A stretch of 64,000 bases of DNA from Fermentibacter sp964564435 (GTDB lineage: Bacteria > Fermentibacterota > Fermentibacteria > Fermentibacterales > Fermentibacteraceae), in contig CAZMAT010000001.1 of the NCBI GenBank assembly GCA_964564435.1, positions 124,001 through 188,000 of the forward strand. Reading direction: 5' to 3'. The notes under the pieces are model-generated. The model worked only from the letters and a program-made list of their open reading frames with translations, did not search any database and was not told where the DNA came from. Position numbers and translations under genes: made by a program. Every line of letters starts with the position of its first letter. Positions within the stretch are counted from its first letter, which is position 1. Below are positions 26,168-33,952 of the stretch, piece after piece.

Positions 26168-27122
26168 CCCCGCCTCCCCGCAGGATGACGGTGTAGGGGG
26201 GCAGGACGGCCCCGGACGGGACGGTCGCGTCCTCGAGGATCGATCCGTCTCCCACCACCGAGCCCTCTCCGAGCGAGGTAGCCCCGGAAAGCCTGGCGAA
26301 CCTGCCTATCTCCGAGGCGCCTGAAGCCGTCACGCCGTCCTCCACCCAGACGCCCGAGGGGTCGGTGAAGCGTACGCCCGCGGCCGTCAGACGCTCGACG
26401 TTCCGCCTGGAGAGCGCACGGGATGCCTCGGCGAGCTGGAACGGGTCGTTCACTCCGGCGACCTCCTCCCAGTCGCGGGCCAGACAGGCCGCGCATCCCA
26501 GGCCGCCCGCCGAAGCCAGGGCGGCTGCGTCCGTGAGGTAGAACTCGCCCTGGGCGTTGTCGTTGCCGATCCGTCCGATGAAGCCAGCCAGCGCCCGCCC
26601 CTCGAAGGCCATCACGCCGGTGTTAATCTCCCGTATCTGGCGGGTACGCTCATCCGCGTCGCGCTCCTCGACTATCCTGTCGACCAGGTTGCCCGACTTC
26701 CTGACGATCCGCCCGTATCCTGCGGGATCCGGGGCTTCTGCGGTGAGAACGGCCATGGATGCCCCGGCCGAGCGCCGCGCCTCCATGAGAGAGACGACAG
26801 TCTCCGCCCTGAGCAGAGGCACATCGCCCAGAAGGATGGCGTACTCGTCGGCGACTACGCTCCCCGTCGCACACGAGACGGCATGGGCTGTGCCCAGCTG
26901 CCTCTCCTGCACGACCCAGCCGATCCCGCAGGCCTCGAGGAGAGGTATGAGCCTCTCGCGGCCGTGGCCCACGACTGCGACGATCCGGTCGAAGCCGCAC
27001 GAGGAGGCCATGTCGGCCACACGGAGCACCATCGGCCTGCCCAGGACGGGATGCATCACCTTCGGCAGGTCCGAATGCATCCGCTTCCCCGCTCCGGCGG
27101 CCAGGATGACTGCCGCGGTCAA
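26160..27122 (-). CDS. GlmU-like sugar-1-phosphate nucleotidylyltransferase with short beta-helix
   Basis: A 320-residue protein. Residues 1-230 are a GlmU-type pyrophosphorylase domain with ILAAGAGKRMHSDLPKVMHP, QLGTAHAV, LLGDVPLL, EINTGVMAF and GEFYLTDA, so UDP-GlcNAc or a similar nucleotide sugar is the expected product. After the linker helix (ASRALSRRNVERLTAAGV) only about 70 residues of left-handed beta-helix follow, so the acetyltransferase half of a normal 450-residue GlmU is missing. I assign TTG at 27122, overlapping the panD stop as TTGA. Either an acetyltransferase is encoded elsewhere or this is not the housekeeping GlmU. Confidence 0.82.
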   Translation of the reverse strand: MTAAVILAAGAGKRMHSDLPKVMHPVLGRPMVLRVADMASSCGFDRIVAVVGHGRERLIPLLEACGIGWVVQERQLGTAHAVSCATGSVVADEYAILLGDVPLLRAETVVSLMEARRSAGASMAVLTAEAPDPAGYGRIVRKSGNLVDRIVEERDADERTRQIREINTGVMAFEGRALAGFIGRIGNDNAQGEFYLTDAAALASAGGLGCAACLARDWEEVAGVNDPFQLAEASRALSRRNVERLTAAGVRFTDPSGVWVEDGVTASGASEIGRFARLSGATSLGEGSVVGDGSILEDATVPSGAVLPPYTVILRGGGVG

Positions 27123-27475
27123 CCCAGCAGCCTCGGATCGAGGTTCCGGTCGTCGGCCATGACTATCCGGGGCACCGGAGGCTCCTCGCCCGTCTGGACC
27201 CAGACGTACTGCATCACGATGACCCTGTCGCCGGGTTTCACGAGCAGGGCCGCGGCTCCGTTGATGCTGACGGTTCCGCTGTCCCTGGCCCCTTCGATGA
27301 CATAAGTCTCGAACCGCTGCCCGTTGGCGAGATCGGCCACCTGGACCCTCTCTCCCGGCGCTATGCCCGACAGTTCGAGGAGAGCAGCGTCGATCTCGAT
27401 GGAGCCCACATAGTCGGTGCAGGCGTCCGTCACCACCACCCTGTGGAGCTTGGCTCCGAGGAAGCACCTGAGCAA
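27119..27475 (-). CDS. panD: Aspartate 1-decarboxylase proenzyme
   Basis: A 118-residue PanD that makes beta-alanine for pantothenate. The self-cleavage site is Gly24-Ser25 in DYVGSIEID; Ser25 becomes the pyruvoyl cofactor. ISINGAAA-type sequence (VSINGAAALLVKPGD) follows at the usual place. The TTG start at 27475 has GGAGG 6 nt upstream and lies 1 nt after the panC stop, which confirms the rare start codon. Confidence 0.94.
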   Translation of the reverse strand: MLRCFLGAKLHRVVVTDACTDYVGSIEIDAALLELSGIAPGERVQVADLANGQRFETYVIEGARDSGTVSINGAAALLVKPGDRVIVMQYVWVQTGEEPPVPRIVMADDRNLDPRLLG

Positions 27476-27476
27476 G

Positions 27477-28343
27477 TCATACCTCCACCGCCCCGGCGCC
27501 GGGGCGGAGCATCAGATTGTCGATCAGACGGGTCCGGCCCGCGAGGACCGCCACCGCCAGCAGGCCGTCCCTGTCGAGGACGTCCATGGTCTCCAGGGTC
27601 GATGGATCCACGAGCTCGACGTACTGGACGGCGAGTTCGCCCGAATCCTCGAAGCCAGCCCGGAAGGCGGCGGCGAGTTCGGACGAGCCGGGCCGTCCGC
27701 GGGCCGCCAGAGCCGCTGCTGCGCGCAATCCCCCGTAGATCCGGGGGGCTTCGGCCCTCTGCGGGGGGGTCAGATAGGCGTTCCTGGAACTCATGGCGAG
27801 CCCGTCGGCCTCCCTGACGATGGGTGCCTCGACGATACCCACGCCCAGCCTCAGATCGGACACCATCCTCCTGATGATGGCCAGCTGCTGCGCGTCCTTC
27901 CTTCCGAATACGGCGGCATCGGGCTCCACCATCCCGAACAGGATGCAGCAGACCGTCGCCACCCCCCTGAAGTGGCCCGGGCGGTACCGGCCGCAGAGCA
28001 CGTTCTCCATCGAGGGGAGCTGCACCCACGATGCGAAGCCTTCCGGATAGACATCGCCGGCATCCGGCATGAAGAGCACGTCGGCACCGGCCTTTTCGAG
28101 AAGGGCTGCGTCGCCGGCGGGATCGCGGGGATACCTCTCGAAGTCCTCGCCAGGCCCGAACTGGGTCGGATTCACGAACACCGACACCACCACCCTGCGA
28201 CCTCCGCGCGAAGCGAGCGCGACGAGGCTCAGGTGGCCGTCGTGCAGGGCCCCCATCGTAGGTACGAGGGCCACCTCCTCGCCGGCGGCGCGGAATGCCC
28301 GCGACGCCTCCGCCATGTCCGCGGCCCTGCGGATGATCCTCAT
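27477..28343 (-). CDS. panC: Pantothenate synthetase
   Basis: A 288-residue ligase joining pantoate and beta-alanine with ATP. VPTMGALHDGHLSLV holds the HIGH-like ATP motif, and VFVNPTQFGPGEDFERYPR, RPGHFRGVATV, FGRKDAQQLAIIRRMV and SSRNAYL are all family hallmarks. It is coupled to panD downstream and overlaps the deoxynucleoside kinase gene by ATGA. panB is not in the window. Confidence 0.95.
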   Translation of the reverse strand: MRIIRRAADMAEASRAFRAAGEEVALVPTMGALHDGHLSLVALASRGGRRVVVSVFVNPTQFGPGEDFERYPRDPAGDAALLEKAGADVLFMPDAGDVYPEGFASWVQLPSMENVLCGRYRPGHFRGVATVCCILFGMVEPDAAVFGRKDAQQLAIIRRMVSDLRLGVGIVEAPIVREADGLAMSSRNAYLTPPQRAEAPRIYGGLRAAAALAARGRPGSSELAAAFRAGFEDSGELAVQYVELVDPSTLETMDVLDRDGLLAVAVLAGRTRLIDNLMLRPGAGAVEV

Positions 28344-28987
28344 GATCCGCGCCCGGTCCTTGCGACGAAGGTCTGTATCCCGCCCCTGTGCTCCTCTACC
28401 GCCTTCACGAGCATCTCGAGATGCCCGGCGCGGGACCTGAAGTCCAGGCCGTCCGTGTTCACGATGAGCACGGGGAGATCCCTGGTGCGGAAGAAGTAGC
28501 TGTTGTACGCGTTCACCAGAGCCTCCAGGTATGACCTCCTCATGTCCTTCTCGTAGGGTCTCCCGCGCCTGGTGATGCGCGTGAGGATGACGTCGAGGGA
28601 CGCCTGCAGGTAGATGACCAGATCGGGCGTGTGGACGTCCTTCTCGAGGATGGTGGCGATCCGGTCGTACAGCCCGAACTCGTGCTCCGAGAGGTTCATG
28701 GATGCGAAGATCCTGTCCTTCGCGAACATGTAGTCGGACACCACGGGTCCGGCGAAGAGGTCGAGCTGCCCGAGCTTCTGCTGCTGCCGGTACCTGCTCA
28801 GGAGGAAGAACACCTGGGTCTGGAAGGCGTAGGAGCGCCTGTCCCTGTAGAACATCGGGAGGAACGGGTTCTCCTCTACCTCCTCGAGCACGAGCCTGGC
28901 TTTCCAGACCCCTCCGAGAAGGCCGCAGAGCGTGGTCTTCCCCACCCCTATCGGACCCTCGACCACGATGTATCTCTTGTCAGGCAT
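28340..28987 (-). CDS. Deoxynucleoside kinase
   Basis: A 215-residue P-loop kinase (VEGPIGVGKTTL) of the dGK/dAK/dCK family. The later motif SDYMFAKDRIFASMNL corresponds to the conserved DR-containing substrate loop, and RRGRPYEKDMRRSYLEAL to the LID region. It phosphorylates deoxynucleosides in salvage; which base is not readable. Its location beside folate and pantothenate genes is shared with several FCB and delta-proteobacterial genomes (family knowledge). Confidence 0.88.
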   Translation of the reverse strand: MPDKRYIVVEGPIGVGKTTLCGLLGGVWKARLVLEEVEENPFLPMFYRDRRSYAFQTQVFFLLSRYRQQQKLGQLDLFAGPVVSDYMFAKDRIFASMNLSEHEFGLYDRIATILEKDVHTPDLVIYLQASLDVILTRITRRGRPYEKDMRRSYLEALVNAYNSYFFRTRDLPVLIVNTDGLDFRSRAGHLEMLVKAVEEHRGGIQTFVARTGRGS

Positions 28988-29504
28988 TCGGCCAGATCTC
29001 TCCCGGCAATGGAGGTTTCTCTACCCGAAGAATATCTCCGCTACTCCCGAGGCGCGCCATGAGTTCCTGAGCTGATGCGCCCAGACACGGAACGGGCCGG
29101 TCGCCCAGCAGGTCCGACAGGGGGGCCAGGACGAACAGCCTCCCTGCGATCCCGGGGTGCGGCAGCATCAGGTCGGCGTCCACCACCACCTCGTCTCCGA
29201 GGTAGAGCAGGTCCATGTCCAGCCTGCGCGCCCTGCCTTCCTTCACCGTCTCCGAACCGGCCGAGATCTCGATGCTCCGGCAGAGATCCAGCAGGGCGTG
29301 GGCGTCCGACACCCACAGCCCGGAGACGGCGGTGTTGAGAAAGCTGCCCCCCTCCGCACCCTCGGCCGGAGAGGATTCGAAGATCCCGGCGGCCCTGGGG
29401 AGCCTTACCCTCTCATCGCGCATGAGGGCCGACGCCGCGTCCGCCAGGAACCGGCGCCTGTCGCCCAGGTTGCTGCCGATCGCCACCGCGAACGGCTGCG
29501 TCAT
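28980..29504 (-). CDS. folK: 2-amino-4-hydroxy-6-hydroxymethyldihydropteridine pyrophosphokinase
   Basis: A 174-residue HPPK. VAIGSNLGDRRRFL begins the protein, EGRARRLDMDLLYLGD holds the paired Asp metal ligands, and MLPHPGIAGRLFVLAPL is the substrate-binding segment. ATG at 29504 overlaps the folB stop by 4 nt. It follows FolB in the folate pathway, and the gene pair is common. Confidence 0.93.
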   Translation of the reverse strand: MTQPFAVAIGSNLGDRRRFLADAASALMRDERVRLPRAAGIFESSPAEGAEGGSFLNTAVSGLWVSDAHALLDLCRSIEISAGSETVKEGRARRLDMDLLYLGDEVVVDADLMLPHPGIAGRLFVLAPLSDLLGDRPVPCLGASAQELMARLGSSGDILRVEKPPLPGEIWPNA

Positions 29505-29839
29505 CCGCCGCCCCACGTGAACACGGCCCTGTCGACCCGGAGCGAGAGCGCGGGGCACGGCTTGACGGCCGTCACACGCCACCGGAGGCCGGGGCGGAGT
29601 CTTCCGAGAGTGTGGGCCACGTCGGAAACCAGATCCTCGAGGAGCCCGTACTCGAAGCCGGACAGCCCCGACACGGCGTCCGAGATCTCCCTGTAGTCGA
29701 CCAGCGGAGGGGCTCCGGGGCTCCAGTCGCCTTCGCATTCGATGTCGAGCTTCACGAGCCTCGGTGCGAGCGCCTCCTCGGGGAGGATGCCCAGGGTGAC
29801 CGAGAGCTCGATGCCTTCGAGCCTCAGGATTCCCGGCAC
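29501..29839 (-). CDS. folB: Dihydroneopterin aldolase family protein
   Basis: A 112-residue tunnelling-fold protein. LRLEGIELSVTLGILPEE gives the N-terminal strand, the substrate Glu region and catalytic Lys are in EYGLLEDLVSDVA and VTAVKPCPAL, and the length fits FolB. The GTG start at 29839 has GGAGG 8 nt upstream and overlaps the aminotransferase gene by 16 nt. Sequence conservation is weaker than for folK, and I rely partly on the folK neighbour for the assignment. Confidence 0.8.
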   Translation of the reverse strand: MPGILRLEGIELSVTLGILPEEALAPRLVKLDIECEGDWSPGAPPLVDYREISDAVSGLSGFEYGLLEDLVSDVAHTLGRLRPGLRWRVTAVKPCPALSLRVDRAVFTWGGG

Positions 29840-31059
29840 TTCTTCGACCTCCGGATGGCTGACCGGCCCCTCAGGCTGTGCAGCTCGAGCTGCTCGAGCC
29901 TGCCCAGCGCCTTGATGATCCTCTCCTCGGGGAGAGTGAGAGAGAACCTCACATAGCCCTCCCCCCACGCCCCGAACCCGGAGCCCGGCGTCACGACTAT
30001 GCCTGCGCCGGTGACGAGCCAGGCCGCGAAGTCCATGGAAGTCCAGCCCCTCGGGACGGCCGCCCACAGATAGAGGCTCCCGGACCCGTCGAAGACATCC
30101 CAGGAAAGCTTCCTCAGGCCTTCGAGGAGGAGCTTCCTCCGGGAGGAGTACACCGAGAGCATGTCGCCGATGCATCCCCTGCACGACGTCAGGGCTTCGG
30201 CGCCGGCCTTCTGCACGGCCGTGAACACGCCCGAATCGATGTTCTCCTTGGCGGACATGAAAGCCTTCACCAGCCTCGCTCCACCGGCCACGAAGCCGAT
30301 CCTCCACCCTGTCATGTTGAAGGTCTTGGAGAGCGAGTGGAACTCGAGGCAGAGCGGCAGGGCCCCCTCGACCTGCAGGAAGGAGGCGGGGCTCTGCCCG
30401 TCGAACCTGATGTGGCTGTATGAGTTGTCGCTTACGATGAGGAGATCCTCGCGCCTCGCGAACTCCACGACCCTCTTCATCTCCTCGAGAGGCATCACTG
30501 CACCGGTAGGATTGTTGGGGTAGTTGAGGTACAGCATCCTCGCGCTCCTCAGGGCGGACGGGTCGAGCGATTCGAGATCGGGCAGGAAGGAGTTCTCCCG
30601 CTTGAGCGGGACGTCGACCGGCACGGCGTCGGCCAGGATGGCCGCGGCCCTGTAGACGGGGTATCCGGGGCTCGGCGTGAGGATGACGTCGCCCGGGTTG
30701 CAGAAGGCCATCGGGACGTGGGCGATCCCTTCCTTCGTACCGATCACGGCGGCTACTCCCATGTCGTCGCAGGCCTCCACCCCGAACTCGCCCGAGAGCC
30801 AGGACCTTGCTGCATCGAGGAAGAACGCGCTGCCCTCGTTCCTGGGGTACCTGTGGAAGGCTGGATCCGAAAGAGCCCCGGCTCCGGCCCGGACGATCCT
30901 GTCCGGCGTGGGCAGGTCGGGGTCGCCGATTCCGAAGTCGATTATGTCCAGGCCTTTCCTGAGCGCGGCTGCCTTCTTCCTGTCGAGTTCGGCGAAGAGA
31001 TAGGGCGGCAGCCTGCTCACCCTGCCCGAGGCCGCGATGAGAACGGACTTCTTTTCCAA
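29824..31059 (-). CDS. Class I aminotransferase, LL-diaminopimelate aminotransferase (DapL) type
   Basis: A 411-residue PLP enzyme. LPPYLFAELDRKK and DIIDFGIGDPDLPTPDRIV are the typical N-terminal block of DapL-like enzymes, LNYPNNPTGAV and SDNSYSHIRFDG are cofactor contacts, and SLSKTFNMTGWRIGFVAGG contains the Schiff-base Lys. DapL makes LL-diaminopimelate for lysine and peptidoglycan; a related aminotransferase role cannot be excluded. I choose the TTG at 31059 with GGAGG 9 nt upstream; the codons above it run into a non-coding, lower-GC region. It is the first gene of the 18-gene leftward run. Confidence 0.83.
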   Translation of the reverse strand: MEKKSVLIAASGRVSRLPPYLFAELDRKKAAALRKGLDIIDFGIGDPDLPTPDRIVRAGAGALSDPAFHRYPRNEGSAFFLDAARSWLSGEFGVEACDDMGVAAVIGTKEGIAHVPMAFCNPGDVILTPSPGYPVYRAAAILADAVPVDVPLKRENSFLPDLESLDPSALRSARMLYLNYPNNPTGAVMPLEEMKRVVEFARREDLLIVSDNSYSHIRFDGQSPASFLQVEGALPLCLEFHSLSKTFNMTGWRIGFVAGGARLVKAFMSAKENIDSGVFTAVQKAGAEALTSCRGCIGDMLSVYSSRRKLLLEGLRKLSWDVFDGSGSLYLWAAVPRGWTSMDFAAWLVTGAGIVVTPGSGFGAWGEGYVRFSLTLPEERIIKALGRLEQLELHSLRGRSAIRRSKKCRES

Positions 31060-31089
31060 ACCAGCAGACCTCCGGCACGATCCGGTTTC

Positions 31090-31118
31090 TTGACCCGTAC
31101 TGAAGAGACTACAATAAA
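31090..31118 (+). promoter_or_regulatory. Possible promoter of the nuclease-helicase gene
   Basis: TTGACC and AATAAA lie 17 bp apart in an AT-rich patch within the 141-bp divergent region 31060-31200; TACAAT also overlaps but with only 14 bp spacing. The same patch probably carries the promoter of the leftward operon, which I could not place exactly. Confidence 0.3.
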
Positions 31119-31200
31119 TCAAAAGCCATCCGATCAGCGAATCCGGGTGGATCGGGACCGGATGGATCCCCGCTGATCGCACCCGCGACCGGAGGCACCC

Positions 31201-33543
31201 ATGTTCATCCCCTTCGACGAGGAGACCCTGACCGTGAGGTCAGGCATCAGGGACCTGATAGAGCGCGTCCTGCTGCCGGAAAGCCTCGTCCCGGGCCCTT
31301 TCGACGCCGATCCGTCCGCGAAGGCGCGCGCCCACAGGGCATTCCAGGAATCCGTCAGGGGCGCCGCGCTGGAGGTCCCCCTCTCGCTCACCGACGAGTC
31401 CGGTGGCTACAGGTTCGAGATAAGCGGCCGCGCGGACATGATCGAAGACCTTCCAGGCGGCGCAAGGCGCGTGACGGAGGTCAAGACGACGGGCGAGGTC
31501 CCTCCTGCGGACCGTTCGGGCATACCCGCCGCGTTCGTGATGCAGCTCTACTTCTACGCCAGGGCGCTCGCCGGCGGGCCCCCCTCCGGGAGCGGAGTCT
31601 CCATGAGGCTCGTCGTGCTCCCCTGCTCCAGGGACGATCCTCCTCCCGTCGAGTACGAGCTCGACGCCTCGGCACCGGGCCTGGAGGAGCAGTGGAGGGC
31701 GATGCTGGGCACCGCCGCCGGGCTTCTCTCCATCTGGCGGGACAGGCGTTCGCGGCAGCTCGCGCGGCTCGCCTCCGGGGGCGTCTTCCCCTACCGCGAC
31801 AGGAGGCCCGGCCAGGAGAGGCTCGAACTCCTCTCGGAGGAGGCGGCCGCGAACTCCGGCAGGGTTCTCGTCGAGGCGCCCACCGGCACGGGAAAGACCG
31901 CGGCCATCCTCTCCGGGGCGCTGGCGGCGGCGATACCGCCTTCGTGCAGGGTGTTCTTCCTCACGTCCAAGAACACGCAGAGGCGCATCTGCCTGGAGAC
32001 CATCAGGGGCATGAGGGATGCAGGGCTCGACCTGGCCGTCACGGTGATGGATTCGAGGGAGAGGATGTGCGCCGCGGGCAATGCCCGCTGCAGGGCTTCG
32101 GAGTGCGGCTTCGCGGAGAGCTTCGGATCGAGGGTCAGGGATTCCGGGATACTGGAGAGCCTGATGGAGAAGGGGCTGGTCGAGCCGGCCGACCTGAAGG
32201 CCGAAGCGGCAGCGGCCGGTGTCTGCCCCTTCGAGCTGCAGCTCGCGCGGGCCAGGCACTGCGACCTCGTCGTGGGGGACTACAACTACGCGTTCGATCC
32301 ATCGGTGAGACTAAGGAGGTTCTTCGACGACCCGCCCGAGGAGGCCAGGAGCGTGCTGCTGGTGGACGAGGCGGCCAACCTGCCGTCCCGGGCGAGGGAA
32401 TACTACTCGCCGGGCATATCGTCGGCCCTCGTGGATGCCGCGTTTCCGCTCCCGAAGAGGTTCGGGTCGTTCCGGAGGCTGCTGGGCGGGCTCAGGGGCT
32501 CGCTCGAGAGGCTGGGCTCCGACCCTGCTCTCGCCGGAGGCGGCGAGATCGAGATCGACCCTGCGACCGACCTGTGCCTGCGTCCCGAGGCCTGGGCCGA
32601 GAAGTTCGCGAAGCTCGAAATCCCGCCGTCCGACGAACTGATAGACGTCTTCTTCGCTGTGTCGGCGATGGCGAAGGTGTCGGCGCTCGCGGGCGGCGGC
32701 TTCCACCTCCTCTGCAGGAAGGACGGAGGGGGGACGACGGTGCAGTGGTTCTGCACGGATGCATCCCGCTTCACCGGCGAGAGGTTCGCATCCTCCAGGG
32801 CCTCGGTCTGCTTCAGCGCCACGCTCATGCCTCTCGAGCACCACAGGGACCTGCTCGGCCTGGGAGAGGAGTCGGTGATGGAATCGCTGCCCTGGCCGTT
32901 CCCGGAGAACAGCCTCTCGGTCTGGGTCGACGGGTACGTGGACACCCGCTACAGGGCCAGGGCCAGGAGCATGCCCATGCTGGTGAAGAGGATATCCGGG
33001 CTGGTCGCGACGATGCCCGGGACCTGGGTGCTGTTCTTCCCCTCCTACGGCTACATGGATGCCGCCGCCCGGGCGCTCGGGCAGGTTTCGGACGCACTGC
33101 TCGTCCAGAGGCCGGGGATGGACCAGCAGTCGCGGGACTCGTTCATGGCTGAGCTGGAGAAGGGCGGGAAGCTCGTCCTCACGGTGTCCGGCGGGATCTT
33201 CTCCGAAGGCGTCGACCTCAGGGCTCCCGATCTGCGGGGCGCGGCGGTGGTGGGGCCGTCCCTGCCCTCGGTCGACCTGAGGAGCGACCTGCTGAGGGCC
33301 GACTTCTCCGCGTCAGGGAGGGACGGATTCAGGTGCGCATCCGTCATCCCGGGCATGTCGAGGGTGATCCAGGCGGCGGGGAGGCTCGTGAGGAAGCCCG
33401 GGGACAGGGCCGTGCTGCTTCTGCTGGACGGCAGATTCCTCTCGCCGCCCTATTCGGATCTGCTGCCTGCCCACTGGCTGCGGGACGGGCGCCCGAGGCG
33501 GGCGTCCTGGTCGATGCGCGAGATACGGGAGTTCTGGGAATAG
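31201..33543 (+). CDS. RecB-like nuclease fused to XPD/Rad3-type iron-sulfur helicase
   Basis: A 780-residue DNA repair protein with two parts. Residues 1-180 hold a PD-(D/E)XK nuclease core: Asp79, Glu93-Val-Lys95 (VTEVKTT) and the RecB-type QLYFYARAL motif. From residue 200 comes a superfamily 2 helicase: Walker A APTGTGKT near 226-233, Asp389-Glu-Ala-Ala (DEAA instead of the usual DEAH box), and the C-terminal motifs TVSGGIFSEGVDL and QAAGRLVRKPGDR. Four Cys at 290, 297, 302 and 342 lie where XPD holds its 4Fe-4S cluster. The fusion suggests coupled unwinding and cleavage of DNA ends or flaps. It stands alone between divergent and convergent neighbours and ends at a strong terminator. Confidence 0.88.
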   Translation: MFIPFDEETLTVRSGIRDLIERVLLPESLVPGPFDADPSAKARAHRAFQESVRGAALEVPLSLTDESGGYRFEISGRADMIEDLPGGARRVTEVKTTGEVPPADRSGIPAAFVMQLYFYARALAGGPPSGSGVSMRLVVLPCSRDDPPPVEYELDASAPGLEEQWRAMLGTAAGLLSIWRDRRSRQLARLASGGVFPYRDRRPGQERLELLSEEAAANSGRVLVEAPTGTGKTAAILSGALAAAIPPSCRVFFLTSKNTQRRICLETIRGMRDAGLDLAVTVMDSRERMCAAGNARCRASECGFAESFGSRVRDSGILESLMEKGLVEPADLKAEAAAAGVCPFELQLARARHCDLVVGDYNYAFDPSVRLRRFFDDPPEEARSVLLVDEAANLPSRAREYYSPGISSALVDAAFPLPKRFGSFRRLLGGLRGSLERLGSDPALAGGGEIEIDPATDLCLRPEAWAEKFAKLEIPPSDELIDVFFAVSAMAKVSALAGGGFHLLCRKDGGGTTVQWFCTDASRFTGERFASSRASVCFSATLMPLEHHRDLLGLGEESVMESLPWPFPENSLSVWVDGYVDTRYRARARSMPMLVKRISGLVATMPGTWVLFFPSYGYMDAAARALGQVSDALLVQRPGMDQQSRDSFMAELEKGGKLVLTVSGGIFSEGVDLRAPDLRGAAVVGPSLPSVDLRSDLLRADFSASGRDGFRCASVIPGMSRVIQAAGRLVRKPGDRAVLLLLDGRFLSPPYSDLLPAHWLRDGRPRRASWSMREIREFWE

Positions 33544-33544
33544 A

Positions 33545-33571
33545 AAAGGCGGCGCCCGAGGCGCCGCCTTT
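33545..33571. terminator. Bidirectional intrinsic terminator
   Basis: A perfect 12-bp stem AAAGGCGGCGCC with a CGA loop begins 2 bp after the helicase stop. TTTC follows on the plus strand and TTTTC on the minus strand, so it serves both the helicase gene and the convergent small lipoprotein gene. Confidence 0.85.
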
Positions 33572-33587
33572 CGAAGGAATACGGAAT

Positions 33588-33854
33588 CTACCTGGTGACC
33601 GGCGGCTCGGTGGTCTCGGGGGTGACTGCCTCTTCGACGGCGGCTGCTGCGCTGTCGACGGCGGCGCCGGCCAGGGAGTCGGCGACGACGAGGGCGGAGT
33701 CGACCTCGACGAGGGCGGAGTCGACGGTGACGACAACGGAGTCGACCACGGTGGTCAGGGAGTCGACGACGTCCTCGACGACGGGGGCCGGCTTCTCGCA
33801 GGCAGCCACGAGCATCGCAACCGCGACGATCGTCAGAATAGCAATGTGCTTCAT
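33588..33854 (-). CDS. Small lipoprotein with heptad VDS repeats
   Basis: An 88-residue lipoprotein. The signal MKHIAILTIVAVAMLVAA is followed by the lipobox Cys. The mature part consists of about six seven-residue units in which Asp-Ser recurs every seventh position: VVDSLTT, VVDSVVV, TVDSALV, EVDSALV, VADSLAG, then AAVDSAA. This would form a continuous amphipathic rod reminiscent in shape, though not in sequence, of the Braun lipoprotein; it lacks a C-terminal Lys for peptidoglycan attachment. I chose the ATG at 33854 (AGGAG 8 nt upstream) over an ATG two codons earlier. It lies 98 bp after rnhC, and a possible promoter (TTGCCT, 16 bp, TGTAGT) precedes it. Confidence 0.82.
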   Translation of the reverse strand: MKHIAILTIVAVAMLVAACEKPAPVVEDVVDSLTTVVDSVVVTVDSALVEVDSALVVADSLAGAAVDSAAAAVEEAVTPETTEPPVTR

Positions 33855-33952
33855 GTCCATAACTCCTTTCGAACCATTTTGTTGGGAACTACACTCCTGG
33901 GAAATGATAAGGCAAGGAACCTGCATACAGCACGCGAACGAAATATAGCTGT

